A DNA stretch of 64,000 bases from Lamellibrachia columna (Eukaryota > Annelida > Polychaeta > Sabellida > Siboglinidae), in NCBI GenBank assembly GCA_963662155.1, contig OY759271.1:41754000-41817999 (forward strand), in the 5' to 3' direction. The number at the start of each line of letters is the position of its first letter. The stretch's first letter is position 1. A model generated the notes under the pieces. That model was not told the DNA's origin and did no database searches. It saw only the letters and a list, made by a program, of their open reading frames with translations. Below are positions 1 through 14,100 of the stretch, in pieces. The translations under genes were made by a program, and so were the position numbers.

Positions 1-1440
1 GAAAGAAGCAAGCATCATACCATTATTTAAAAAGGGTTCGAGAAATAAGTCAGAGAATTACAGACCAGTGAGTTTAACGTCAGTGATTTGTAAATTATTA
101 GAAAGGTTAATTAAAGACCATATGGTGGACTTCCTCGTTAAGCATAAATTATTAAATTCATCTCAACATGGATTCCTTAAAGCGAGGTCATGCTTAACAA
201 ATATGTTATGTTTTTTGGAAGAAATCACTAAGTGGATAGACGTGGGATCGCCAGTAGATATTATCTACTTAGATTTTCAGAAAGCTTTTGACAAAGTGCC
301 ACATCAAAGATTACTACTTAAATTAAAAGCCCATGGTATCGGGGATAGCATAACTGACTGGATAGAACAATGGCTGACTGACAGAAGACAATGAGTTGTA
401 GTGGATGGAGAAGTTTCAAATTGGAAATCGGTTTTGAGTGGGGTACCTCAAGGATCAATATTAGGACCTATATTATTCTTAATATATATCAATGACTTGG
501 ACAACAGTAACGTACTGAAATTTGCGGATGATACAAAACTGTTTAGAAAGGTTAATACTGATGGTGATAAGCAACATTTACAAAACGATCTAGACAGATT
601 AGTGAAATGGTCTGAGAAATGGCAGATGTTGTTCAATTTTGGGAAATGTAAATGCCTACATACAGAACATGGGAACTTGGGTGTAAACTATAAAATGGGA
701 GATACTGTTCTGGGTACTACTGTAAAGCATAAAGGAAAGAAAAGGACTTAGGAGTTACAATAAGCGCTGATATGAAAGTTTCAGAGCAGTGTGGTATTGC
801 AGCTTCAAAGGGTAATCAAATTCTTGGATTGATTAGAAGAAACATAACATACAAGGGAAAAAAGTTAATTATACCTCTTTATAAAGCAATAGTTAGACCT
901 CATTTAGAATACTGTATACAAGCATGGAGACCATATCGTAAGAAGGATATAGATACGCTTGAACGCATACAAAGGAGAGCAACTAAAATGATTCCAGAAC
1001 TGAGAGACCTTAGTTATGAAGAACGCCTGAAAGAATGTGGTTTAACAACTCTAGAGACAAGGAGGTTAAGAGGAGATCAGATTGAAGTTTTTAAGATATT
1101 GAATGGGTATGAAAATATTGATAGAAATATGTTTTTCTCACTCAAGAAGGATAGCAGAACTAGAGGACATGAGGTAAAATTAGTAAAGGATCAATGTAGA
1201 TTGGACATCAGGAAGCACTCGTTCTCACAGAGGACAATAAATGAATGGAACAAATTGTCTACAGATTGTGTAACTGCTAGCAGCATATGTTTAAAAACAA
1301 GGTAGACACATATCTCAGGAGGGCGGGTTATAAGTAGATGAACATTGTTGGACTCTCGATAAGCCAATGGCTTCCTTGTCCACTTGCCATCTGGGCCTTT
1401 GGCTTGGATGGCAACTCTTGTTAAATCTTGTTAAAAATTT
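1..1440 (+). mobile_element. non-LTR retrotransposon (LINE) remnant, RT and 3' end
   Basis: The plus strand encodes the reverse transcriptase part of a CR1/jockey-like non-LTR element, entering from outside the window. Readable blocks include 'YLDFQKAFDKVPHQRLLLKL' (first catalytic Asp, about 262-330), 'SGVPQGSILGP' (about 440-470), 'KFADDTKLF' (FADD box, about 520-545) and a C-terminal thumb region to about 1305. It is dead: an in-frame TGA at 392-394 (probably CGA to TGA decay) and a frameshift near 735-760 break the ORF. The 3' tail ends in tandem 'cttgttaaat'-type motifs near 1410-1435. It lies antisense in a MADD intron. The same 3' end recurs at 14.5, 37.5 and 48.5 kb. Confidence 0.9.
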
Positions 1441-1958
1441 GTCAGGTTAACTGACATAATTTGTTGTGCCTTCAGAAGGGATATTTTTTATGAATTTTTA
1501 TTTTCTAGAATGCCATATACCAAAATGATATATTCAACAATATGCTTCACATTCATTATATAAAACTGACTTCTTTGTCTACACTTCATTTAAACTGTCT
1601 CCTCTGTGTGTTTACACAATAATCCTGCTATGACTGTGGTGAAACTATCTAAATCAAACATAATTCCATTCCTGAAGGTAAGGAAGACTAATAAACAATG
1701 TCTGAAAGGTAAAACATTCACAGTATTTTCCTACTACATTAACTTTGCAATCTGTCAATCACAAATAAAAGCATATATATTCTAAAAATTATAATGTTAA
1801 ATTTATCATGTTTCCATGTCTTCTCCATATAATATATGATGCACCAGAGAAAGAAATTGGTTAATATATTTGGTCCCAATACACTTGATGGCAAAACTAT
1901 TCAAAGTTTCAAGAAAACATTCAGCCACCATAAACGACAAGAGCATTGTGACCTTCAC

Positions 1959-2164
1959 CTTGACGAGACAGGGGCGGGGCACGTCCCCAGAGTAGGTGGG
2001 GCTAGAAGACTCAGAGGAGGAATCAGAGGAACCGTCATCGCTGTCAGGGGCGGAGAGGGCGGAGTCCGTGCCAGACAGGGTTGTGTCTGGCACCTGTAAC
2101 TCGCAGGGTGGGTCGAATACACATGCCTCATCCACCATGAGGACCTGGCCAGGACTTCGCTGAT
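1959..2164 (-). CDS. MADD: MADD coding exon 11 (residues 642-710), linker; gene continues off-window
   Basis: This exon encodes '[17 protein letters not shown]' and a low-complexity Ser/Asp stretch ending '[11 protein letters not shown]'. The acceptor is 'cttacag|ATCAGC'. The donor 'GTCAAG|gtgaag' is inferred from position and phase, because this linker is poorly conserved. The next exons must lie left of position 1. Confidence 0.75.
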
Positions 2165-5100
2165 CTGTAAGTAAGCAAGATGTAGTCAAATAGGTACACA
2201 GTCTAATTGTTTTTATTGTAAAATCAGGTTACATAGTAAAAACCATACTTCTTTTACATCTTGATCACACAAATGTGTTTTGAACTATAATTTGCATATT
2301 ATCTGTTTATGAATATCGACCTTGTTGTTCTTCACGCAATGTAAACATGATATTCGAGTCGAAACATTCAGATCGCTGAATAAAACGGATTATTGAAGAA
2401 ACAACTAATGAGGCTTCAGTGTATTCAATGCAAAAATGTATACATACACTGTACAAGAAAGCAGAATTGATATGACTACTAGCCCGACCTGGTGTTTCGC
2501 CATTGATGTCGCTGTTCTGAATGTCAATGACGAAGTCGCTGAGAGATGAGTAGGAGGAACTGGTACTCTCTGCGCTCTCGCTGTCACTGCCACTTTCATC
2601 TGGAATCAACAACACATTAAAAAATGTAATTCTATCACATATCACCTAGCCACAATATGCTTTAAAGATGAACCAGTCCAGGAAACACTGGAACCCTACT
2701 GATATGTGTATTCTGTCATCTTGACCGGATTGTCTAAAATATTGTTGCACTTGCTGACATTATTTTTATAGATTGTTTATGTTGATCCTGGCCGCAGAGA
2801 TTTCACAAAGACAACCACAGACTATGTTCTATGTTTGGCAATGTTGCCTTATAATCTATTTATAGTTAAATTCTGCTCTGCAATTTGGAAAGGATTTCAA
2901 TAAGTTAATGCTGTTATATCACTGCCAGGTGTCATTTAATGTTAATATGCTGGCTGCTCAAAACACAGTTTATTTATGGTCTGCCCTGCTCACATACAGT
3001 TTGTTGTTGCAGCCTGAATACATCACGTAACTTTACATCTAATACAAACCTGTCGGGATATCTTCGGTCTTTGACTCAAGTGACAGCTGAAGGGCGGCTC
3101 CAAGGGTCGAACTGACATCATCATAGACACAGAAGTCAATCTTCTTCAGGGCCTGACTGTACCACTTGGGTTTGTCGCCGATTAGTAAAGGGTCATATAC
3201 CCCTGTCTGCACTCGCAAAAACACTACGTTCGTTGGACACAGTGCCCACTCTGCAAAGAACTCGACCGCCTGGTGGAGAGCAAAGGAACTAGGTTAGACA
3301 ATGTCAGCAACAAATTTCAGTCATTTTACTAATGCAAATAAAGAAAACATTTTTAATAAAGTAGTTTTTAAATGGAAAATGTGAATGAATGTGTAATATA
3401 GTTTACTCGTTCAATGTTCCTTAAATATTTTTATTTACCGATAACACATTTATGTGGTATGTGTGTGGGTTGTGCGTGTGGTGTGCATGGTGTGTGTGTG
3501 GTGTGCAGCGTGCTATGTGTCTTGTGTGGAGTGCAGTGTGGTGTGTGTCATGTGTGTGGTGTGTGCGTGCGTGCGTGCGTGCGTGCATGCGCGGAGTGTG
3601 TGGTGTGTGCGTGGTGTGTGTGTGCATGCGTGTGTGGTATGCAGTGTGGTGTGATGTATGGTGCACAGTACCTGTGTTCGAGCGAGCTGTGTGGTGAAGA
3701 GTGCGGAGTTGGGTCGAGACTTGAGGAAGCTGTTGAGTTGGAAGGCGACCACAGGGCGGGGGTAGAGGCGAAGGGTGCGGGTGTGCTCGCTGAAGTTACC
3801 CAGCGTGTTGCTGGAGTTGAAGAATCTCACCTGTTAAGAGACGAGACATAAAGTAATTCCACTGAACCTCATCAGCCCAGTACAGCTGGTAGAAGTTAAT
3901 TCACCAATCCACTTCATATAATCCTTCCAACAGCAAATTCCCAGTTTTTGTCACATTGACCATCATTACCATGCAACTTATACAAAAAGAGCAAATTATT
4001 AATTACCCAAGATGCATCTGGATGAAGCACTGTCCACTTAACCTAACCTTGACCTTGTGACCTACCATAGCGACCCTGGTGGCAACATCCACCGAGTCAA
4101 CGTCGTTTCCATAGATGAGCGGGTTGAAGCCGGTGGTCGCCACTAAGTTCTGATGCCTGTGCAAAGTCTCTGGGTTACTGGCAAATGTGTCCAGGTTCTT
4201 GATAGGCTGCGGCGTCATGCTCATACTGGCGAGGGCCTGTCAACAACAACATGGTCATATCAGCGAGGGCAACCTTTCTTCAACATACAGGTCAACTGCA
4301 TTTTAGGTATTATAATTTTTTTTTCCTGTTTCTGCCAATTAATTGATTATGAATGATATTGATCAAGAAACCAATTGTTATGTGATCTGTAGAAAACCCT
4401 TAAACTGTGATCATACATGGCACAGACTTGTATACATTAACTTATTCATTATAGGGAACGTACAGTGATTTGCATTAGTTAACTGATACAGCACTAGTTG
4501 GGGGCTTCACACCACCGCTGCCACCCCCACCACCCCCACCCCCACCACCGCTGCCACCCCCACCAGCCGCCACCGCCGCCACCACCCCCACCACCGCCGC
4601 CACCACCCCCACCACCGCCGTCACCACCGCCACCACCGCCGCCACCGCCGCCACCACCGCCACCACTGCCACCACTGCCACCACCACTATCCTACGAGTG
4701 ACATCCTCAACAACACTAAACCATCCTACTACAGGAAGCACAAGCCACATCGAGCCACACCAAGCCACATCGAGCCACACCAAGCCACATCGAGCCACAC
4801 CAAGCCACACCAACACACATTATGTACAAGAAACAGACCACTACAGAGTCTTCAGCAGAACACACTGACAACTGGTTAGCTCTGCACTTTGCACCAGAAC
4901 AATTACTTCACAATGTGACTGCTGTTTGCTGTTGACCCCCCTAAAAGTCCTGCATTTTTATTCATTGTGCAAGGCTACACATTATCTAAATGACTTTATT
5001 CACCCTTCTGATTTTGTCCTTGCCCCTACATCTAATACTACCCTGGTGATTATCCAGTGAACCATGTGGCAACTTAGTGACCAAACAACGAAAGACCAGT

Positions 5101-8100
5101 TTATGTTGCATGAATTATCAACACAACATAACATAACAAATCTCTTATCATGGCGTCTTAAAACATCTACCGCACTAACAGATTGGTTTATATTCTATGT
5201 GTGCCCCAAAGGTTGATGCCTTGCCAATTCTTAACACAAGTTATGGCTGTAGCAATTATTGATAATGAACAGTAGTGTGATAGCAACATGAGCACTGAAG
5301 TAATTCATATGGAAACAAATCAATAAGTGGTCTTTTGGCTTACACAACTGATATTTAGAAGAAAACAATTTTATGTGCATGCGACACAGCAAGCACTTGT
5401 GAAGTTCATATATGTCATTCTGGCTACAGAGAAATCCACAATGTGATTTTATGAATTTGTAATAAAATATGAGTTATATGACAGTCTAAATTTTATTATA
5501 GGAAATCTAATAATGCAGCGAGTTTTGTGTCCACTGGACTCTATTCAATATACTATTAGCTACTATTAAGTGATGCCTTTAATTAAGGTAATTAAGAATT
5601 GTTACACTGGTCCACATCATAACAAACATGAAGAAAAATGTATTACTGTCAAGTTTTTCAGTGGGACTTCAGCTAATGACAAGATGTTGTGGAGAATGAC
5701 ATCAACACGGTTTAGATGTCAACCTTGCAACCGTGTGACAGGAACAGCTGGGAAAGCTGAGAAAAACTAATTACCTTGACACAGATGATTTAGCAGTGAC
5801 TGATGACCAAAACTGATTATCTTGAGGGAGATTATCAGGGAGATAATCAATAACAGTAAGGGCAACTCATGGATTTCAGCATGAATGGGTAACCTACCGG
5901 TATTTCATATACAAATATAATATATTATAACTGATAAGCTACTACCAGAATTGTAGTTCGCATGAAACAGGTTAGCTATTATATATATATATATATATAA
6001 TATACACAGGTTAGCTATTATATATATATATATATACATATACACAGGTTAGCTATTATATACACACACGCATGCACGCACGCACGCGCACACATAAATT
6101 AATATTGTGTTTGTTGGTGTTAATACAGACTATAGATCAACTTCATTAGGATTAATATTATAAATCATTCACCCATGTTAAACAAATAGTATGTCAGTGT
6201 ATTAATATCATAAATCCATACTTTGTCCATCAATGTTGAAATTATAAAGAATGGGTTAGACAATTCCATACTGTGTGCAAAATTATGATTCAGTTTTAAT
6301 GAAAACTGTCAGTAGCATTTTTTGTTAAATCCTACAATTTAGATTTTTTTAGAAAAATAATATGGAGGGTGCTCCCCGCCTTTCGATTTGTCAAAAAAAA
6401 AACAATGAGGGTGCTCCCCGCCATTTGATTTGTCAACAAAAACAACATGGAGGGTGCTCCCTGCCATTTGATTTGTCAACAAAAAACAACATGGAGGGTG
6501 CTCCCAGCCATTTGATTTGTCAACAAAACACAACATGGAGGGTGCTCCCCGCCATTTGATTTGTCAACAAAAAACAACATGGAGGGTGCTCCCCGCCATT
6601 TGATTTGTCAACAAAAAAGAACATGGAGGGTGCTCCCCGCCATTTGATTTGTCAACAAAAAAGAACATGGAGGGTGCTCCCCGCCATTTGATTTGTCAAC
6701 AAAAAACAACATGGAGGGTGCTCCCAGCCATTTGATTTGTCAACAAAACACAACATGGAGGGTGCTCCCCGCCATTTGATTTGTCAACAAAAAACAACAT
6801 GGAGGGTGCTCCCAGCCATTTGATTTGTCAACAAAACACAACATGGAGGGTGCTCCCAGCCATTTGATTTGTCAACAAAAACAACACGGAGGGTGCTCCC
6901 CGCCATTTAATTTGTCAACAAAAAACAACATGGAGGGTGCTCCCAGCCATTTGATTTGTCAACAAAACACAACATGGAGGGTGCTCCCCGTCATTTGATT
7001 TGTCAACAAAAAACAACATGGAGGGTGCTCCCAGCCATTTGATTTATCAACAAAACACAACATGGAGGGTGCTCCCCGCCATTTGATTTGTCAACAAAAA
7101 ACAACATGGAGGGGGCTCCCAGCCATTTGATTTGTCAACAAAAAACAACATGGAGGGTGCTCCCAGCCATTTGATTTGTCAACAAAAAACAACATGGAGG
7201 GGGCTCCCAGCCATTTGATTTGTCAACAAAAAACAACATGGAGGGTGCTCCCAGCCATTTGATTTGTCAACAAAAAACAACATGGAGGGTGCTCCCAGCC
7301 ATTTGATTTGTCAACAAAAAACAACATGGAGGGTGCTCCCCGCCATTTGATTTGTCAACAAAAAACAACATGGAGGGGGCTCCCAGCCATTTGATTTGTC
7401 AACAAAAAACAACATGGAGGGTGCTCCCCGCCATTTAATTTGTCAACAAAAAACAACATGGAGGGTGCTCCCAGCCATTTGATTTGTCAACAAAACACAA
7501 CATGGAGGGTGCTCCCCGTCATTTGATTTGTCAACAAAAAACAACATGGAGGGTGCTCCCAGCCATTTGATTTATCAACAAAACACAACATGGAGGGTGC
7601 TCCCCGCCATTTAATTTGTCAACAAAAACCAGCATGGAGGGGGCTCCCAGCCATTTGATTTGTCACCGAAACAAACCGGATTCTGTCGTCCAGCCAGCAA
7701 ACAAAATTTAAACCTATGTGCAGCTGTAGTAAACTACAAATGTGCCCTTTTCCCATAGCATAACTATTTTTTAGGGGGCCATTTCAAATTCACTGGCACT
7801 TTATTCATATACCATGAACCTGGATGTAAAATAATGATCTGTCCCAAGTTAGTAAGTTTGATTAACACTACCACCTAGTGGCCAACAAGGCAAACACAAG
7901 TCAGTTGCAGAGCCATCTGGTGGCTAAACACCACACTAGGACAAGCAAATTCACTAAGTGTGAACTAGTGAGGTAGAGAGAGATAGTCCTCATGAGGTGA
8001 CACTCACTATTCCCTGGTCCGGAGAGACCGGTTCAACACACACATAGCTCTCCTTCAGCACCTAAAAACACGCACGTGTGCATGCATGACTCGCGCATGC

Positions 8101-11100
8101 ACACCTACCTACCGCATTACACAGCTCCGCGACACCACAACAGGCAGGGATAATCTGGGTCCAATTTGGGTCAAACAATTCATGAGCAATTAAGTTAAAC
8201 AATAGTGCAATGCATGGTGTGCCTATATAAAACCAAACTTGGGGTGATTCAGTTTGATTGGTAGGGGTGATCTCAAAATATACACAGGACCAGTGACAAA
8301 GAAGGAAAACAAAAAAGAACAATTTGTATCGGTGCCAGCCTCACCCCGGGATAAAGAAGAGAGCAACCACTACACAAAACCATTGCCACTTAACCTTTGA
8401 ACCCCCCCGCCCCCTACATGAAACTTTTAATTACATCGACTTCATATTTGCCAACCATCATAATGCAAACTGCTGGCATGCAATAAAAATCTTCACACTT
8501 ACAAATTGTGATAAAATAAACAATTATGGAAAAATACATTGATGATTGATCATCCCTCAATCATTTAAGTTAAGTGTGTGTACAAGTATGTGCTCATTAA
8601 CATGTGCAAGCTGCCAATGCCAATAACAAATATTTAGGGTAAATTAACCCCAATCACCCCTGTCTGCAAGCAGCATTTAATGCAAACAATAACAGAAAGT
8701 ACAGTAAATAATGGTGAATATACGATTAAGCAAAAGCATTATTTTTTTACACAGAACACATAGAAATGAAAATATATAGTATAACTTAATAAACCTGTTT
8801 GAACAATCCCCTAAGCAAAGATTAAATGAAATGAAACTAAACAGAAGACTAGGGAATGTGACACTGGGAAGGTAGGCAGCCAGGTCCATCACACTTCAAG
8901 TCCACATATGCCACTGGGTATACAGGTCTGGAGAAAATGTCCACACAAATGCTCATATGACAATTTGATGAATGAATAAATGTCCACACAAATGATCATA
9001 TGACAATATGATTAATGAACAAATGTCCACACAAATGATCATATGACAATATGATGAATGAATAAATGTCCATACAAATGATCATATGACAATATGATGA
9101 ATGAACAAATGTCCACACAAATAACAATTTGTCAATCTATCTTATGAAAACATCAACACAAAATTGCATATAAATCTATCACTATGACAACATCCAACAC
9201 TTTGCAATACAACAATGCGATATTCAAATTTGACGAGCAAAATTACACAAAATTAAATTAACGAAGTGATAAAACATGTAGACAACAGCACCACCTGGTG
9301 GCACGTGAGGCTGCTCACCTGGCAGAGGTGATTCTTGAGGATGGAGCCTTCAGGCTCTGGCAGCGGCGGAAGGTCCTCTTTTATTGCACTCGGCTTTATG
9401 ATCTGTGAGCACAAGAGCAGCCATTAACAAACTAAAACACAATGTAGATGACGAGAGACAGTCACAGCACGTGCTATGTACATTTAGTAATGATGATTTA
9501 CAGATAAGCTCTTAGCCATTATTCATCAATATTAGTTTGTCACATAGCACCTGTTATTTTCATAAAATGTCACTAATATTTAAGGTTTAATTAGCTATTC
9601 GTCATTATTTATTATATTTCTCCTAACCCAAGACTTTGCTTACCCTGCTGGAGTCAAGATCAACGACCCAGACGTCATCTGGACAGAGGAAGTCTTTCTT
9701 ATAGAGAAAGAAGCTGGCGGGCACTCCAATGATGTAGGGCGTTGGAGACAACAGCAACTGCAGCAGAGTGGCTCACACAGTCAAATATCCTTTTGCAAAC
9801 ATTGGAGACAACAGCAACGGCAGCAGAGCGGCTCACATAGTGAAATGTCATGTTGCAAACATTGGAGACAACAGCAACTGCAGCAGAGCGGCTCACACAG
9901 TCAAATGCCCTGTTGCAAACATTGGAGACAACAGCAACTGCAGCAGAGCAGCTCACATAGTCAAATGTCCTGTTGCAAACATTGGAGACAACAGCAACTG
10001 CAGCAGAGCAGCTCGCATAGTCTAATGCCCTGTTGCAAACATTGGAGACAACAGCAACTGCAGCAGAGTGGCTCACAAAGTCAAATGTCCTGTTGCAAAC
10101 ATTAGAGACAACAGTAACTGCAGCAGAGCGGCTCACATAGTCAAATGTCCTGTTGCAAACATTGGAGACAACAGCAACTGCAGCAGACTGGCTCACATAG
10201 TCTAATGCCCTGTTGCAAATATTGGAGACAACAGCAACTGCAGCAGAGCGGCTCACATAGTCTAATGCCCTGTTGCAAACATTGGAGACAACAGCAACTG
10301 CAGCAGAGCGGCTCACATAGTCAAATATCCTGTTGCAAACATTGGAGACAACAGCAACTGCAGCAGACTGGCTCACATAGTCAAATGCCCTGTTGCAAAC
10401 ATTGGACACAACAGCAACTGCAGCAGAGCGGCTCACATAGTCAAATGTCCTGTTGCAAACATTGGAGACAACAGCAACTGCAGCAGACTGGCTCACATAG
10501 TCAAATGCCCTGTTGCAAACATTGGACACAACAGCAACTGCAGCAGAGCGGCTCACATAGTCTAATGCCCTGTTGCAAACATTGGAGACAACAGCAACTG
10601 CAGCAGAGCGGCTCACATAGTCTAATGCCCTGTTGCAAACATTGGAGACAACAGCAACTGCAGCAGAGCGGCTCACATAGTCAAATATCCTGTTGCAAAC
10701 ATTGGAGACAACAGCAACTGCAGCAGAGCGGCTCACATAGTTAAATGACCTGTTGCAAACATTGGAGACAACAGCAACTGCAGCAGAGCGGCTCACATAG
10801 TCAAATATCCTGTTGCAAACATTGGAGACAACAGCAACTGCAGCAGAGCGGCTCACATAGTCAAATGACCTGTTGCAAATATACAAATATCTACAACGAA
10901 TTTCTTAATACAAAAAGTCCACACAGTTGAGTTACAACACTATTAAGTGCTTTATTTTGACTAAACAAATGCATAAGATATCCTTGTTGTAACTATAAAC
11001 ATTTCTAAAACATCCTTGTAGTGGCTGTGCAACTGTATAAAACAATCTTGTCAAGATCATTAAAAAGAGAATAAATAAATGAAAAGATAACTTTAAAAAA

Positions 11101-14100
11101 AAAAACAGTCAAACGTAGACAATGAGCAGCTGCAGTTTGGCTCTATCTACTGGAATGTTAAAAGACAACAGAAAAAGACAGGAACATTGTGGGCATATAA
11201 ATAGTTTTTTTGGCAATTCAATGCTTTTGTTCTCATTTCAGACTCGTTTCACCCACAAGTCTAACCCATCCAGGATCTACTACGACACGCTGGCTTCTTA
11301 TTTAGTCTTGGTGAATCCAAACCTGTCAATTATTTTTTAATGGATCCGGTAAAAAATTGGCAATAAAAGTGTCCAGCTCTATATATACCATTACATAAGG
11401 TTACTTACACATTTGCAAGTTACCTGCTATTTAAATCAAATCAAATATATTGTATATACTCTTCACAATACATACAAATCAAATGAAGGCAAAACCTATA
11501 TAATGTAAAGAGAACAATAGGGGAAGAACATTGTATAATGTTATACTCCATATTTAATTAAACCGACTGTGTATATGACTTAAATTATTCACACACTACA
11601 GATTTTAACATCAACAAACCTTATTTGTGATGGGCTAAATCAATTGAGGTGAGATTTTAAGCCAAAATGACCTGATCCACAAACTTGCCAGCACTGCACT
11701 GACGAAATGAAATGTAGGAGAAAGAAGACAGACTGTGGCGGATAATACTAAAGAAGGAACAGGACACAAGAAAGCAGATGGCAAGATCAAACCCCTGTAA
11801 GAAAATAAGGTGGTAATTGACAGACGATGAAGGCAGCTGACTGGAATGACAACATCTTAACAAGAAAGTGCCACTTTAAACGTCGTTATCGGCAGACACA
11901 TATAAAAGGAATCTTTCATCCAAAAATCAATAAATGTTTTGTGACGAATTACAGGTACTCTTTCAGTGTCCTGAGTGCACCAAACTGGCCCCGGAAACAT
12001 CAAAGAAGGTTAACAGGTTTGTATGTGGCACAGATGATCATTCAAAGACACAAATGACTAATTGGGAAATTAAACTAACCGTTATGAAGGAGGCTTGTTG
12101 AATGAGAAACATGAAGGGTCAGAAAAGGATTTATTTGACGGGATGATAAGAAGGTTACAAAACAAGATAGAGTACAAATGCACAGGACAGTAAAAAAAAT
12201 TAATGAAGTACTCAGTGATAGTTCTATACTATAATGGATGCCATAAAATCAAGATTTCACATATACAATAATTGTTGCAAATTACATATCACATAGAATT
12301 GATTCCCTCCCATACAGCTTCAAAGAAACTATCGACAATTATTCTTTCCTTCTTTTAAAACAATAATTTGAAAATGCATCACAAACTTCATTTCAAATGT
12401 CTTGCTCTTGTTGTAAAACTAACATTCCTCTGGACAGAGACATGTATTCTCACATTGAACTCTTGGTATGCTTTAGTGAATGAACGATACTATACAGGTC
12501 TATCATGTATTCTCACATTGAACTCTTGGTATGCTTTAGTGAATGAACGATACTATACAGGTCTATCATGTATTCTCACATTGAACTCTTGGTACGCTTA
12601 AGTGAATGAATGATACTATACAGGTCTATCATGTATTCTCACATTGAACTCTTGGTATGCTTAAGTGAATGAATGATACTATACAGGTCTATCATGTATT
12701 CTCACATTGAACTCTTGGTATGCTTAAGTGAATGAATGATACTATACAGGTCTATCATGTATTCTCACATTGAACTCTTGGTATGCTTAAGTGAATGAAT
12801 GATACTATACAGGTCTATCATGTATTCTCACATTGAACTCTTGGTATGCTTAAGTGAATGAATGATACTATACAGGTCTATCATGTATTCTCACATTGAA
12901 CTCTTGGTACGCTTAAGTGAATGAATGATACTATACAGGTCTGTCATGTATTCTCACATTGAACTCTTGGTATGCTTAAGTGAATGAATGATACTATACA
13001 GGTCTATCATGTATTCTCACATTGAACTCTTGGTATGCTTAAGTGAATGAATGATACTATACAGGTCTATCATGTATTCTCACAAACAACAACTCTTGGT
13101 ACGCTTAAGTGAATGAATGATACTATACAGGTCTATCATGTATTCTCACATTGAACTCTTGGTATGCTTAAGTGAATGAATGATACTATACAGGTCTATC
13201 ATGTATTCTCACATTGAACTCTTGGTATGCTTTAGTGAATGAACGATACTATACAGGTCTATCATGTATTCTCACATTGAACTCTTGGTATGCTTAAGTG
13301 AATGAATGATACTATACAGGTCTATCATGTATTCTCACATTGAACTCTTGGTATGCTTAAGTGAATGAATGATACTATACAGGTCTATCATGTATTCTCA
13401 CATTGAACTCTTGGTATGCTTAAGTGAATGAAAGATACTATACAGGTCTATCATGTATTCTCACATTGAACTCTTGGTATGCTTTAGTGAATGAACGATA
13501 CTATACAGGTCTATCATGTATTCTCACATTGAACTCTTGGTATGCTTTAGTGAATGAACGATACTATACAGGTCTATCATGTATTCTCACATTGAACTCT
13601 TAGTATGCTTTAGTGAATGAACAATACTATACAGGTCTATCATGTATTCTCACATTGAACTCACATTGAAGGAGTGGGGCAGATAGAGGGTGTGGGACAG
13701 ATACAGGGTGTGGGGCAAATAGAGGGTCTGGGGTGGATAGAGGGTGTGGGGCAGATAGAGGGTGTGGGGCGAATAGAGGGTGTGGGGTGGATAGAGACAA
13801 TACAATGCAGCTCACGGAAGGAATCATTCTAGCTAAACATATCCAGAAGTAAGCAAGAAAACCTGCTTGTAGATAACCTATACTAAATGCAGTGCACATG
13901 AAAACACATGACGCACTTGCCATATACATATACAGACATATACAGACAGATAGTGAATAGTACTCGCAGTGGTTTACCTGTTCAGCCAAACTCATACACG
14001 TTGGTAACAGAGGAATGATGGGAAACATGTACTCGAGGGGATACAACATCGTTACGAATGCCATGACGCTCATTGACAGGGCGTTGTAGTCCCGTGACTG

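Noticed and set aside
3414..3851. Cys-rich plus-strand ORF overlapping MADD exon 8
   Set aside because: Its Cys codons come from the GTGT repeat, and its C-terminal part is the antisense of a genuine MADD exon.
4475..4816. Poly-Pro / Val-Gly-rich ORFs
   Set aside because: Translation of the CCACCG simple repeat in a MADD intron.
6360..7672. CRISPR-like regular array
   Set aside because: Units are tandem with no unique spacers, and the window is clearly eukaryotic.
8000..8056. Possible extra MADD exon between exons 6 and 7
   Set aside because: Exons 6 and 7 join in phase 0 and match vertebrate MADD without an insert. The encoded residues here match nothing in the family.
9699..10886. 395-codon minus-strand ORF of 20-residue repeats
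   Set aside because: It is the 60-bp minisatellite read in a stop-free frame. It is in a different frame from MADD exon 5 and ends within that exon's sequence.
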